64,000 bases of DNA, taken from positions 37,708,696 through 37,772,695 of the forward strand of contig CP092874.1 in NCBI GenBank assembly GCA_030710605.1. Reading direction: 5' to 3'. Origin of the DNA: Cordylochernes scorpioides (taxonomy: Eukaryota > Arthropoda > Arachnida > Pseudoscorpiones > Chernetidae). The notes under the pieces are model-generated. The model had not been told where the DNA came from, did not search any database, and was given only the letters and a program-made list of their open reading frames with translations. Position 1 is the stretch's first letter. Each line of letters begins with the position of its first letter. The position numbers and the translations under genes were made by a program. This document shows, piece by piece, positions 31,081 to 43,017 of the stretch.

Positions 31081-32871
31081 TCATACCCTCATCGGAGGCC
31101 TAGAGTGGTCAAGATCCTGGTTAGGTCTTCGTTTAACACCACCCGGCAAGTCAACATCCCATACTCTGTGCTCCCGAAGTGATGCCATTTCACATTCTAT
31201 AGACCTCAGCCGATTTTGTGCTTTGGGCATATTAAGCGCCTCCTCGTATGATGACGGCATTTCATCTTGATGGCTCTTATGTTCAACTATCCCACGGTGG
31301 AAGGCTGATCTACAATACTCCTTCTGCCTAGCCGCAATTCTTGAAGATCTTCTTGGGATTATAGTTTCATTCTGGCCTTCGTCTTCTCTCCTCAGTGCTT
31401 CGTCTTCATAGGCCTGCTCTTCATCCTCTCTTCGTTCTAAGTTATTCAGATCTTTCTCTACCGATATTGTTTCCCCATCAGTCCCTGAATATCCTCTTGG
31501 GATCGCAGCTTCATTTTGGTATTCCCCTTCATCTTCCTTCTTTAGTTCTTCCACTGTATAGATTCTTCCTCTTCTATTAGATTTCAAAATTAACCCGCCA
31601 TCACTTCCAAAAACAGAGGCCTTGCCATTCTGGAATAATACTTTGTTTCCTCTTTCCTCAATCCTTCCAACAGACAAAATATTTCCGTCTAACTCAGGAA
31701 CGTATAAAACGTTTTCCAAGAACAAGGTTTCCCCTCCATATTCGTGACCGAGTTTGATGGTTACATCACCCATCTCTGATACTTTTATTTCCTCATTGTT
31801 AGCCATTTCTACTGAAGTTGAAATACTTTTTGTGTTCGTCAATTTCAGTCTGTTCGACGTCATATGTTCAGTAGCTCCACTGTCCAGAAACCAGATATTC
31901 TGCGAATTATTGTTTTTAAAGTTGTTCGCAAATAGGACCTTATGAGTCAGGTCTAGCGTACCTTGCTTCAGCATACCTTCGCTAATTCTCCTTGAGGAGT
32001 TGGCAAATCTGCAATTCCTAGCTATGTGCCCTAATCTGCCACAACTGAAACACCTTATCTGCCTGGAGATACCTTCGCTAATTCTCCTTGAGGAGTTGGC
32101 AAATCTGCAATTCCTTGCTATGTGTCCTAATCTGCCACAACTGAAACACCTTATCTGCCTCGGGTAGTTATAATTTTCCCTTTTCCCTTCCGTCCACGTA
32201 TTATGATAATTCCTCGGTTGATCATATTCAAATTTATTTTGCTCTTGACATGGTGATTTGCATGTATCCTCTTTTCTTCTTACCGCAAAAGCGCAATTAG
32301 GATCTTCTTGAGGAATTTGACGCTGTTTCTGTCTTTTTTCTTCTAAAAGTAACTTGGATTTTACCACACTAGTAGATAGCTTCTCTTCTTGCTGTTCTAA
32401 ACTGAGAATTAGCGGCTCGTAACTCTTTGGTAATCCCAATAGCATAATCAAAGCTAATTCGCCATCCCCAAATCCATGGTGGCACTTTGCTAATTTTCTA
32501 TGACATTCCATTATTCTCGCGAAATATTCCTTCATGTCTTCGTCATTTCTTTTGACAATATTGAAAAATTCTCTCAGTAACTGTAATATGTGCAGCAAGC
32601 CATATTTTGTGTGGATATCCTCCAGTATCTGCCAAGCATCAATCGCTCGCTTGCAATCACCGATATCATCTAGGAATGAATCCTCAACTGCTAGTAATAT
32701 GACAGATAATGCCAAACTATCTTTCCGCTTCTGTTTTTCTGTAGTTTCCCTAGGAAATCCAGGCTCAATCGCATCCCATATATCCTTCTGGATTAAAATA
32801 GATTTAGTTCTTATAGCCCAGGAATAATAATTATTACCATCAAGTTTAGGTATTCTGAACTCGTCAGCCAT
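31081..32871 (-). CDS. Copia Gag-protease polyprotein, 596 residues, lacking integrase and RT
   Basis: Open from MADEFRIPKLDGNNYYSW. Residues 1-190 are the copia Gag core (NNYYSWAIRTKSIL, AIDAWQILEDIHTKYG, ELALIMLLGLPKSYEPLI). Then come two CCHC zinc knuckles, CFSCGRLGHIARNC, in two identical 32-residue units, i.e. a 96-bp duplication at 31974-32165. Protease follows with the active-site DSGATEHMT and a VLYVPELDGNILSVGR segment. After the pre-integrase junction the frame jumps to IPRRSSRIAARQKEY and SYEEALNMPKAQNRL, the linker before RT and its first residues, and stops. Frame is intact, so Gag and protease could be made if transcribed. It must borrow integrase and RT to move. Confidence 0.9.
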   Translation of the reverse strand: MADEFRIPKLDGNNYYSWAIRTKSILIQKDIWDAIEPGFPRETTEKQKRKDSLALSVILLAVEDSFLDDIGDCKRAIDAWQILEDIHTKYGLLHILQLLREFFNIVKRNDEDMKEYFARIMECHRKLAKCHHGFGDGELALIMLLGLPKSYEPLILSLEQQEEKLSTSVVKSKLLLEEKRQKQRQIPQEDPNCAFAVRRKEDTCKSPCQEQNKFEYDQPRNYHNTWTEGKRENYNYPRQIRCFSCGRLGHIARNCRFANSSRRISEGISRQIRCFSCGRLGHIARNCRFANSSRRISEGMLKQGTLDLTHKVLFANNFKNNNSQNIWFLDSGATEHMTSNRLKLTNTKSISTSVEMANNEEIKVSEMGDVTIKLGHEYGGETLFLENVLYVPELDGNILSVGRIEERGNKVLFQNGKASVFGSDGGLILKSNRRGRIYTVEELKKEDEGEYQNEAAIPRGYSGTDGETISVEKDLNNLERREDEEQAYEDEALRREDEGQNETIIPRRSSRIAARQKEYCRSAFHRGIVEHKSHQDEMPSSYEEALNMPKAQNRLRSIECEMASLREHRVWDVDLPGGVKRRPNQDLDHSRPPMRV

Positions 32872-33127
32872 TGATATTTCCAGTTATGCAAATCTGACAA
32901 AAAAATTATAACTCAAATATTTTCTTCTTCTTCTTCTTTAAACTTTCTACTTATTCTTATTCAAACTTCACCTTCACTTCTTCAAACACTACTTCTTCAC
33001 ACTTTAGCTTCACTTCTTTAGACTTCAAGCTTCAGCTACACTTCTTTACTTTCTTAGCTTTAACTTCTAGCTTTTCCTTCTTTAGCCTAAACTTCTAATT
33101 TCTCTCTACGGCGCAGTGGAAGCGTGC

Positions 33128-33143
33128 TGCTGGGCCCATAACC
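33128..33143 (-). promoter_or_regulatory. Primer-binding site complementary to the inside of initiator tRNA-Met
   Basis: GGTTATGGGCCCAGCA pairs with the anticodon stem-loop of initiator tRNA-Met (GCTGGGCCCATAACC), not with its 3' end. This is the half-tRNA priming known for Drosophila copia. Confidence 0.8.
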
Positions 33144-33348
33144 TGTTAGGAACCAATTCTTTCCTAGTCTACCAATCGAGCAGAGTAAACACTAACACCT
33201 CTAAGAAATCAACACTTTTAATTTCCTTTCATGACTAACTAATTTACATCATTAAAAAACCAATTTATATACATGTAAAACCGTCCAGTCATCTGGTCAA
33301 AATATAAATAAACTAATCTAGGAAAAAACAACTTATAAAATCCTAACA
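33144..33348 (-). repeat. Copia 5' LTR
   Basis: 205 bp; on the minus strand it is followed at once by the primer-binding site GGTTATGGGCCCAGCA. Confidence 0.95.
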
Positions 33349-33354
33349 TAAACT

Positions 33355-34540
33355 AATCAAGGATAAGAAGACAAAATGGCCGCTAATCGAGAAGGATAAA
33401 CCTGAAGGAGGAGTTTACCAAACGAATGTTGTACTAAGATAACGTCTTATGGCATTCTTTACATCCGCCATCTTGAAGTACCTCTTCTCCTTTCGTCTGC
33501 TTACTTTGCCATACCACATTTGTTGCCATTTTTATTATTGAAAAGTAGTATTTTGAAACACTTTTATTTTTAATATATATAATACGTGAAATATTATTAT
33601 TTTAAATATCTACGATTTATAAATTATGTATATATAAAATATTGATATTTTAAAATATATAATACATTTTTTAAAAACAAATTTGTGTGTAGTTTAATAT
33701 TTTATATGCAATTTAGGGATATACACTCAAGTGTTTGTATTATTATTTTTTGTTTCCAATTTCAAAAGAATAATTTTTAATATTTTAAGAATGTTCTTTA
33801 TTTATAAAACATAATAAATATTTCAACTATTATAATAAAAATGGTGAGAGGGACACGTTATTATAAAAAAATATTAAGAGAATAATTATTTATTTATATT
33901 ATTTTCATTTTTGATTTTTTTTATGAATTCAATTCGACAGTTATAATACGCTATTTATAATAATTATTTTAAAAGTATCTCCTGATCGTCACACTGAGTA
34001 TTTTTGATGACCTGCGCCATCTATTAAATGGCAGAAACCATCAAGAACATTCAGTTTCATGATCAAGAAATGCTTCTAAAATAATTTTACTCATCTGGTA
34101 CATTTTTCTTTGTAATCTATTTTTCTATAGTTATAATAGACAATAACAAGCTTAGGGACCTATGCCCTACACAGGATTCGTCCAGGTACATAATTGCTCA
34201 GAAAAGATGAGTTTGTTATTTACAGATGATCGTTCATTTACATTATTTACATACTCTTTTCTCAATGTTTTCTTCTCTTGCGCAGTCCTGTAAATCATAG
34301 TTATAATAATAATCTTTCAAAAAATTGTTGACCTTTTCTAAAATCATTTATTGTAGTTGGAGTTTATTTTGCTTGAAAATAGGTTTCAGAGATTTGATCG
34401 TAAAATTATGATATCAAACTTTTATTTATTTATTATATTATTCATATATTGTTTAAATTTGTGGAGTAGATGGTATTCATGTGCAGTACTGTAAAAACAA
34501 CAACATCTATTTCCACTTTAAAATGTACTAAAATTACCCA
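33355..34540. other. Intron sequence with one Penelope-terminus/FB2 fragment
   Basis: 34005-34075 has ACCTGCGCCATCTATTAAAT and CAGTTTCATGATCAAGAAATG, a decayed FB2-like piece. The rest is AT-rich. Confidence 0.4.
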
Positions 34541-34544
34541 GACA

Positions 34545-34925
34545 ACAGCTTTATTAAGACCACCGGTCTTATACAGATTCACCACAGGAAGGAAGCATAG
34601 ATAGAGCTTCTATAATCCAGGCAGCACAGAACCCAACAACAGTCTCCAGGTCCGACACTTGTCCAGTGGACACACCGTACATACGTCAGCGTTTCACTGA
34701 AAAGACGAGTGTGGTGGAATCAGCCGCGTTCTAGTCTTCCCTTTCCTCATCCAAAAAAAACCACGACATTCGGCGATTCTATTAATCTCCTCCGAACGGT
34801 GACTGCGGCCTTGTAGAATTTATATAAACCAAAGACCTTGATAAAACATCATTGTATTCATCAAGTTATAAATTTGTTGACTATCGGGTTGAGACAAGGA
34901 TAAGTCGCCCAAAAGTTATCCTCGC
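34545..34925 (-). repeat. LINE L1a 3' end, second long copy
   Basis: Matches 8860-9250 in the same orientation for over 300 bp. Minus strand ends GAATCTGTATAAGACCGGTG, GTCTTAATAAAGCTGTTGT. The GACCGGTGGTC palindrome near the end is shared by all copies. Confidence 0.65.
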
Positions 34926-35094
34926 TGTTTCTCCAAGCAAAAGCAACCTCATATTGTATTCTGCTATTACATTATATTATAAAAATTACATTTTGTTTTA
35001 TAACTCATTTTATGGTAACGAGTGTGTGTTTGTTTGTACAAAAGATACAACTATATATATCAACTAATCTTTATTTATTTATTTCACGAGAGAC

Positions 35095-35150
35095 GTTTCT
35101 ATGACTTCCCCTGAGAAAGGTGACAAGGATTCATCGAAAGGTTGGAAATT
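35095..35150 (+). repeat. Degenerate hammerhead-like motif
   Basis: CCTGAGAAAGGTGACAAGGA, TTCATCGAAAGGTTGG: stem GGTGA/TCATC followed by GAAA, core CTGAGAAA departs from CUGANGA. Confidence 0.4.
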
Positions 35151-35232
35151 ACGTAAACGATGAATTTGATCGATGTAATTATAGCTTTTTGGAAAATTCA
35201 CTTTTTTCCAAATGTTAGAAATGACTATTTTT

Positions 35233-35275
35233 TTATGCAAGCTTTCAAGCGATACTCGCTCTTCAACATTATTAT
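35233..35275 (-). repeat. Variant hammerhead-like motif (UGUUGAA...GAAAGCUU)
   Basis: Minus strand: TGTTGAAG, AGCGA, GTA, TCGCT, TGAAAGCTTGCATAAA. The last part equals the motif in the Penelope 3' end at 46276-46315 while the stem II bases differ on both sides. Confidence 0.5.
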
Positions 35276-35304
35276 CTCTGTGAAAAAAAAATTAGGTGTT
35301 GATG

Positions 35305-35415
35305 TAAAAAACAAAGAAGGCGTATCCTGACCAGAAGCACATGAACTTTTTTAGATGGGAGAGCGCCATCTAGTGGAACAGAAATCAACTAAACGTTGAT
35401 TTAGCCTGTTACCTG
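35305..35415 (+). repeat. Penelope-terminus fragment
   Basis: AGGTGTTGATGTAAAAAACA, CGTATCCTGACCAGAAGCAC, GGGAGAGCGCCATCTAGTGG, AACTAAACGTTGATTTAGCC. Confidence 0.6.
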
Positions 35416-35589
35416 ATTATCTCTTTAAAATCGACTATTTCTTACAAAAAATATTTACAAATATACGCGTGCAGTTTGTATATTACAATTGAAATTAGTT
35501 TTTTATATTAATTCATATTTGTCAAATTAATAATCGTTTGGCGAAAATTCACAGAGGCAAAATTTTGACAGTATTTATTCGGCTATTTA

Positions 35590-35790
35590 TTGTTGTTGTA
35601 TCCAATGAAGAGCCTCAGATGTGTCCATGCATCTCTATCACAGCAATGTTCTCTATCTTAGGTGTGTAAAGATGCTGTTCTGGGTCCATGTCAACTGTTG
35701 TTATTTTCGTGTCCAATGAAGAGCCTCAAATGTCCCCGTGCATCTCTATCATAGCAGTCGCAATGTCCACTATCTTTCGGTTATTTTAGT
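35590..35790 (+). repeat. Tandem duplication, unit about 110 bp, two copies
   Basis: TCCAATGAAGAGCCTCAGAT with CATGCATCTCTATCACAGCA at 35600-35650, then TCCAATGAAGAGCCTCAAAT with GTGCATCTCTATCATAGCAG at 35712-35760. Confidence 0.75.
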
Positions 35791-36284
35791 GTTATAATTA
35801 ATAAAAACATATAAAAATAGATTTCTGATTTTCACATATTTATATAGAAAGTATAGTTTGTACTTAACTTATCCCAATTTTTAAAATAATTTATAAAAAG
35901 GTGTTAAAACAGTCGAAGGAATTTCTAAAGAAATTTCACTTTTATATATTAAAAAATAATTTTCTTCCCCAACACCTCTTTGATAATTAAAAAAAAAGGG
36001 CAAAATAAAAACAATTGAAGGAATTTTTGTAATAAAATTCATTTCGTTCTGTAACTCCCATTTAAAAAGAATGATTTTTAAAACCAGCCTAAGCAAACCC
36101 CATTACCCCCTTGCTACTTTTATTTAATCAATTTAACTCAATTAACCCGCTTGCCTAGAGTTCGTTTGGTCGGCAAATCGCTACGCGTCTGCTTACATAT
36201 TGGAAATATTTTTTGCCGTTTTTTTCTAGCATTTATCCACCTAAATCCTTCTTTTATAATTGATTAATAATATTTCTTAGAGTG

Positions 36285-36910
36285 AATAGAGTTTCCTATG
36301 AAATAATTTGATCGTTTTATACTTATTATTTTAAAAGTAAGTAGTTATGTAAATTAATTACCTATTTTGGATTAATATTATATTAAAAATACTTTTTTTT
36401 AGTTTTCATAGTATTTAAAAGAATTTAAAGAATATTTATAATTGATTAATAATATTTGTAAAAGATAAATACCTTCAAAATAATTTGAGCGTTTTATTCT
36501 TATTTACATATAAATAAAAATAGCTATGCAAATTAATTGTCTATTTTTGGATCAAGTGTTATAATTGTTTTTCCCCTTTTCAAATTATTTATTTAACCAA
36601 TTAAACCATCTTTTAGAATGAATAGTTGCCTATTAAGCAATTTGAGCGTTTTATTCATATTATTATAAAATTAAGTAGTTATGTAAATTAATTGCCTAGT
36701 TTAGATCAAGTATAATATTAAGGTTTTGCCTTTTTATAGTATCTTTATATAACCCATATCTTTATTTATAATTGACTCCTATTATATCTTAAAGTTATTA
36801 ACACACTATTCAAAATTACGAATATTTTAAAGCGTGTTGAGTCATTATGCACTTTTACTTAGATATAGTTATGTAAATTAACCGATATTTTGGAATAATC
36901 ATATCGCAAA
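36285..36910 (+). repeat. Degenerate tandem repeat, period about 160-180 bp, four units
   Basis: AGTTATGTAAATTAATTACC (36343), AGCTATGCAAATTAATTGTC (36523), AGTTATGTAAATTAATTGCC (36679) and AGTTATGTAAATTAACCGAT (36866), each preceded by TTTGAGCGTTTTATTC-like sequence. Confidence 0.65.
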
Positions 36911-37074
36911 ATATGCAAAGTTTCTTTTAATAGATGTTCCATTTTGTTAGATACTTCTTTTCCGCCCTGACGGCATCAAATGTTCAGTCAAACAAAAATA
37001 ATAAAGAGGCACTTCTCTCTTTAAAAATGCGTTAAAACAATGTGTTTTGTTTATTACCCCGGTACAAAATGCAA

Positions 37075-37160
37075 TTGTCAAATGCAGACAGAAAGTCCAC
37101 AACATGTATACCATGTTTTCGGTCTATGGCCTCCATAAGTACAAGGGTGATTTCATAACA
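37075..37160 (-). repeat. Hammerhead-like element end, decayed
   Basis: Minus strand GTACTTATGGAGGCCATAGA, CCGAAAACATGGTATACATG lines up with the motifs at 47525 and 58362 (CATGGTATAC shared), but the core is damaged. Confidence 0.5.
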
Positions 37161-37254
37161 TCTACGAGATAAGAAATCGATCAAATATATATTTATTTAT
37201 TCAACCAAATCCTTTTTTTAGAGTGAATTAGTAAACAATTTGAGAGATCATGTT

Positions 37255-37540
37255 TTTGTCTTGTGATTGGACCTACTGAGAATAGTATAAAGCCCCCCGA
37301 ATTAGATGTTCAGGTACAGTGCTCTCTGAGGTCGTCTCCACGCTAGTTGTTCCCAGGGTGGTCCGCAGACCTCTCTTTCCTCTCCGATCTACTTCTCACT
37401 GTTTTTTTTTTGCTTCTGGATCCTTCCTCCTGTGTGTCCTTACCACTTGCCACAACTCACGACTGCCTTACAAATCACCACATATATATTCATATATTTA
37501 TCTAATAAAAAAGCATAAAATGTGTGTGGATTGAATATAT
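37255..37540 (+). other. LTR- or promoter-like island
   Basis: AGTATAAAGC (TATA-like) at 37286, CAGTGCTCT about 30 bp on, a C/T-rich stretch and AATAAAAAAGC at 37504. It resembles a solo LTR but no boundary or second copy was found. Confidence 0.3.
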
Positions 37541-37544
37541 ATTA

Positions 37545-37650
37545 AGAAAAAAAAGCATCTCCTTATCGTGCAACTGAAAGTTGCTGATGGCTTGCGCCAT
37601 CTAACGGAATAAATATAAACTATTCGTTGATTTTTAATTATTCCAATATA
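37545..37650 (+). repeat. FB2 half copy
   Basis: AAAAGCATCTCCTTATCGTG, CAACTGAAAGTTGCTGATGG, CTTGCGCCATCTAACGGAAT. Confidence 0.65.
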
Positions 37651-37659
37651 TATATATAT

Positions 37660-40600
37660 GTCATATAATTACTCAATAACCTAATCGGATGATTATAATA
37701 ATCAATCACGTGATGTGACATCAGCGCCTTCTACTGTAAACATTTGTTAGATATTCTCTCTTAGCTTATTTTGATAGTGTAACTAAAAAGGTTGTAAAAA
37801 GAATTATATATCTTATAAAATATAAATTTACAATGTATAAGACTACTTATATTATGGCCTTAATTACAGTACAGCCAATCAACAGATGGCATAAAGTCAA
37901 CCTCACAGAACAGTGGTACAACATGTATTCAAAATAGAACACAAAGTAAACTGTTATTTTATCTTTTGGTATTTAATATGATTGATTAAAAAGATTTTCA
38001 AAAATATAAAATAAATATTTTTTAAATAGAATTTTTCTATAATTTATATAATTTAATATTTAAATAATGTATATATAAAAACTTACCGATAAAATATATT
38101 TAAATATAAAATTATATGATTGTCAAAAAATATATAACAAAATATATCTATAAATGGTATTAGCTATATAAATGAAATTTTAATGTTGATTAATACAAAA
38201 AGATCAATTCGTCAAAATATAAATAGAATATATTTTGCACAATATATTTATATTTTTTCAAAAATATAATTTTTTAAATGTAATATGTATAATATAAACG
38301 GATATTTATTTTTTAAAATTTATTTTCTTTTTATAAATAAGCATTACTATTTACGAAATTACACCAAAAGAAAAAAAAAGAGAGAGAAGTGGGGAAGCAT
38401 ATTTTCATAAAATTTTGTAAACTTTTGCACAAAATTGATACTATTTATAAAAATTCAAACAGAATACCAAAAAAGGAATATTATTTTTGAAATGGCGTAA
38501 ATAAAATTCATAGTAGAGAGCCTTTCCTTTTTTTATTTATTTAAAATAAATTTGTATTTTTACATTTATTCATATGCAACTTTTACATTTCAATAACATT
38601 GCATATATCAGTTCATAGGTGGGAAACCTTCACTTTTCAAAACAAGTATTTCTACCTTGTAAAACCTTTTTGCTCTTAAATTTTTTATGAACCTATTAAA
38701 ATATAAATATTTTAAAAGTTAAAAGGGAATAATACTCTATTGCGCCAATTTTTATTGCTCTAATAGCTAAATATGTATATAGATATTAGACTTTTAAATA
38801 TAGATTAACTTCAAATAGATCTTCAAATTAATTAACTTCAAATAATAATATATAACTTCAATAATTAACTTCAATTAATCTTCAAATGGATTGCTCTATT
38901 TTCAAATGATTAGCTCATAAAATATTTGAAAACTCAATTTTTTAATCAAAACTTTATATATATTTTCATTTAAAAATTAAGCTTAACAAACCGAAATATA
39001 TATATATTATAGATTTACTAAGGACATTATTTATTACATATTTTTATTTTATTTTGTGCATTTCACACTATTAAAAAATTTTTAAATTTTAACGGCAATA
39101 TTTTAGTAACAATATTTTAAAATTTAATAACATAATTATAGAGTTCAATAATGTCATTTCAAAATTTAATATCGACATTATAAGTTTTAAAACAATTTTT
39201 TAAATTTTATATAAAAGCATTCATTTTGATAATAATTAAATATATATATATACAATATTATATATACAAAATATCATAATGAAATATAAAAAAATCCTTT
39301 TTAAATTCAAAAATGCTTTTATTGAAATAAACAAAGTCTTTATTAAAAGCAAAAAATATATATAGGCAAAGTAATTCACAAATTTTCAGTATAAAACATT
39401 TATTACAATTTTAAAGCGAATAAAAATTAATTTTAAAATCAATTAAAATAAAGAATAAGTCACCGAGGATGCTATTATTAGAAATTAGAACTTTTTTTTC
39501 CTTTTCCTGTCAAAACAAACAAATAAATAAAAAGAAATAACGCGCGCAACAATATCAAGCAATTTCATTAAAAAACTTTCTAAATTGTTTAAGCTTCTAT
39601 TGTAACGTTGATAATAAAAGAACTTTTTTATTTGGTGACCCTGTGTTAAAACCCCTATCGAAATGCAATCTTTAAAAATATTTACATAGATTTTTCTCGT
39701 CACCCCATTTATTAAAAAAATCTATAATTAATAAAGTAATGGATTAGGTATTATTTAAAAGGTGCTAAAATTTATATATCTTTCCCCTTTTAACATTATT
39801 TTTAATAATGGCTTTTTTACAGAACATAAATCCTTGTCGTCTATTTTTATAAAAATGTCAAATGTTTTCTTAAGATATTGTATTTTTCTAACGATTTTTC
39901 TCTTGAATACACTTTGTTTTTATGTCGAATTTAGTTTTAAAAGTTTTTTTAAGTTAGGATTATACGTATATATTCAAGTTTAATAGTTCTTATTTTTATT
40001 GTGTCTAAAACTATTATAAGAGGTTTAAAACGTTTTTTATATTGGAAATATTTAATATTTACATATGGGTACTCATGTATTTTCATATATATTTTTTTTC
40101 AAAACGATACATATATATTTTGGTTTAAAAGGCATATTAAAATATATATATATATTCTGTAATAAATAAAATATTATATATATATATATATATTCGATTT
40201 TAATGCTTATATTATTATTTTCAAAAATAAATAAACAAACAAATTAGCTTTTATTCAGCTGTAAACATTAATTGCAACCAAAACGGCTTAAAAATAGGTA
40301 AATAGGTATTTAATAATTTTATTCAATAATTTTTGACGTTTTAAATTCACAAGAATATTTTGATATAGGTGTATAAAGCACCATTTTACCATTATACTTA
40401 GCGACATAAATTACAAAAGTTTGTATGAAAATAATTCTAATTAATTGTTGTGTAAAAAAAAAATTAATAAAGCACACCTATAATAGTATTCAAAACAAAA
40501 TTATTTTCGTTATAATTTTATATATACACACGTGTTTCTTTCTACTATATTGAAAGAAACGAGAAATTATTGAGAGGTAGCTTGGCTCATCAGTAATGAA

Positions 40601-40835
40601 ACTTTTTTTTTCAAGCACTCTTACCAATTTTAATATACCAAACAGATATAACTATTGTATTGGTTATTCTGGTTATTTCAGAAAGTATTTTTATAAAATT
40701 TCTTGCTGAAAGGTATAGTTTAGGGAATCTATTAACATACTCACATTTTTGAAAAATACAACAATGCAATAATAACACATAAAAAATAAAATAAATTTGG
40801 GATTGAGACCATTTTATTCCATCGGCACCATAGAA
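37660..40835. other. Very AT-rich intron sequence
   Basis: No gene. An FB1-like piece at 40560-40640 (GAGGTAGCTTGGCTCATCAG). TA microsatellites at 40141-40195. Confidence 0.45.
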
Positions 40836-40840
40836 TACTA

Positions 40841-41143
40841 TACTCATGGACAGGACTTTAGGAAGTTGTACCTTTTAGCATGTATATCGGGATTCAGACA
40901 ATAACTCTGAAAGATATTACAGTGACCTTTATTGAAGACTTACAAACAAAACTTAAGGAAGTTGTACCTTTTAGCATGTATATCGGGATTCAGACAATAA
41001 TTCTGAAAGATATTACAGTGACCTTTATGAAGATATACGAGATAACCAAATGTGAATAAAATTGACTCTGTCTCCTTAAAAAAAAAAAACATAACCGGCT
41101 ATATCAAAGACTTTCCACTTCCCTAAGGTTTGTCCATGAGTGT
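40841..41143. repeat. Tc1-type MITE, family MT1, two internal units
   Basis: Ends ACTCATGGACAGGACTTT and AAGGTTTGTCCATGAGT next to TA. Between them two 96-bp units starting GAAGTTGTACCTTTTAGCAT. Confidence 0.8.
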
Positions 41144-41149
41144 ATTATT

Positions 41150-43015
41150 TAATATATAAAACTTTATTTCTTTTCTCTTGAGTCTATGTGACAAAAACCC
41201 TCTATAACGTATTCTTTATCAGCCCTACAAATTTCTTTATAGTAATTCACTGTGAAAAAATAGGAATTTTATAAATAAAAATGATGATCATTGATTTAAA
41301 ACTTCACATATAGTACTAAATTACTATTTTATACAAGTATTACGATGAAGAAATGCTCTATACTATAATTTTTAATAGTTAGGCAGTCAATTGGTCAAGA
41401 GTTTTAGAAAACAATCGATGAATTTATTCAAATCGATCAATACATTTCAATACAAATCACAGATTGCTACCATAATAGCAGTGGATATAAAAAGACGCAG
41501 CCGATTCTTAAAAAAAAAAAGCAGCCGACGTAGCACTATAAGGGTAACTTACCTAATAGTGTAATAGATAAAAAAACAAGACTGGGGGAAGTTCAATTTG
41601 GTTTACAAGCCAAGAACAAATGTAGCACACTCTTTGGAAAATTAGATTCTGGTAATCTGGTAGCGGACGCCATTTTGATTATTTTCGCTCCACAGAGTTG
41701 AGCCGCGATTTTGGAAATTTTCCATTTTGATTCCTTTTTTCTTTTCTTTTCTTTTCATCTATCATTCTTCACAGAGTAAGCTAGCTTCTTGATTATTTAT
41801 GATATTGCCTAAGGCTTCTCTTCGAAGTCTCAAACACATTTACTTCAGAAATATCGGTGGTCCAAAGTTTTGAAATGATCGTCTGCTTAAATAAAAATAT
41901 CGTCTGTTTCTTTTATATGCGCGCGCTAAATTTTTTTTTTTTCAAACTTGTATATGCCTTCCGAAAAAGGTCAAATTTGTATTAAGCAATTGTATTAAGC
42001 AATTATTTAATATTTTTCATGAGGTTAAAACGCTTGGAAATAAACATGAATTATTTTTAAAATGTTAGAATAAGCATATATAAAACTATTTTAAAATATA
42101 TGTGTCGTATTTCAATGATATTTTAAACTCTAAAATATTATATATATTGTGAGATATCATTAAAAAAAATTGTTGATTGAAAAAAATGGTTTTTACTAGA
42201 ACTTTAGGAAATATGGCAACTGGTCCTCCTGGTGTGACTATGTTTTCCACTCGATGATGATGATAAGACTTCCATTATACGAGAGACGCCCCATTTAGCA
42301 GCCTCCACCGTTCTTCAAGAATGCTCCCTCTAGCGACAACTTTCACAAATTCCACGCCATTTTTCTTTTCCGCTAAATTTTCCTACTAAATTTGAATTTC
42401 ATGATGCTCTGTGGTTAGAATAGCGCGTTTATATGATATATATTTATATACGTACTTTAAATAAATATATTTGCATATAGGCTATATATATCTTTTCACG
42501 TGTTGTTGCGTTATAAATATATATGTGAACATACACATGCATTTGAATGAAGAAAATTGTTTAAATTATTATATAGAGGAAGATATCGTATTCTGATTTT
42601 CTTGGTATAAAACTGTCTATAATTATTTCTTTTCCATCAGTTTAAAAATTATATATACAAGAATTATTTTTTGGCCATACAAGATTATGATATGCAAATA
42701 ACAAAGTGCCATATATATATATGTTTTAATAATATATTTTGTCTGCTTACTGTTATATTAAATATTTTGAGAAAAGAAATAATTAAGATGGAAATGCCTG
42801 ATTTAAGACGTGAAAAATAAAGAAAACAAAATACATATTTACATATGTACAAAAATATTTGAGCCGGCCAACGGGAAACAACAATGTTTTTATATAAGGA
42901 AAGCCGCGACATCTGGCAGTCGACTAAACAGAGTAGTGTTTGTTCTAGAATTTATAATTTCAAAATAAAATATAATTTTATATAATATATATATAAATAT
43001 TTTATTTGACATTTA
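41150..43015. other. Intron sequence with a complex island at 42190-42370
   Basis: 41580-41870 and 42190-42370 are less AT-rich and not repeated in the window; no frame supports a gene. Confidence 0.35.
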
Positions 43016-43017
43016 GG

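Larger units (their letters stand above)
30852..33348 (-). mobile_element. Ty1/copia LTR retrotransposon, identical LTRs, internally deleted
   Basis: 205-bp LTRs at 30852-31056 and 33144-33348, starting TGTTAGGA and ending TCCTAACA, appear identical base for base. A 5-bp duplication TAAAC flanks the element (30847-30851 and 33349-33353). The element reads on the minus strand: 5' LTR on the right, primer-binding site at about 33143-33128, one long ORF, and a polypurine tract AATGGGGGGGCAT just before the 3' LTR. Total 2497 bp, far shorter than the roughly 5 kb of complete copia elements; integrase and most of RT and RNase H are missing. Confidence 0.95.
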
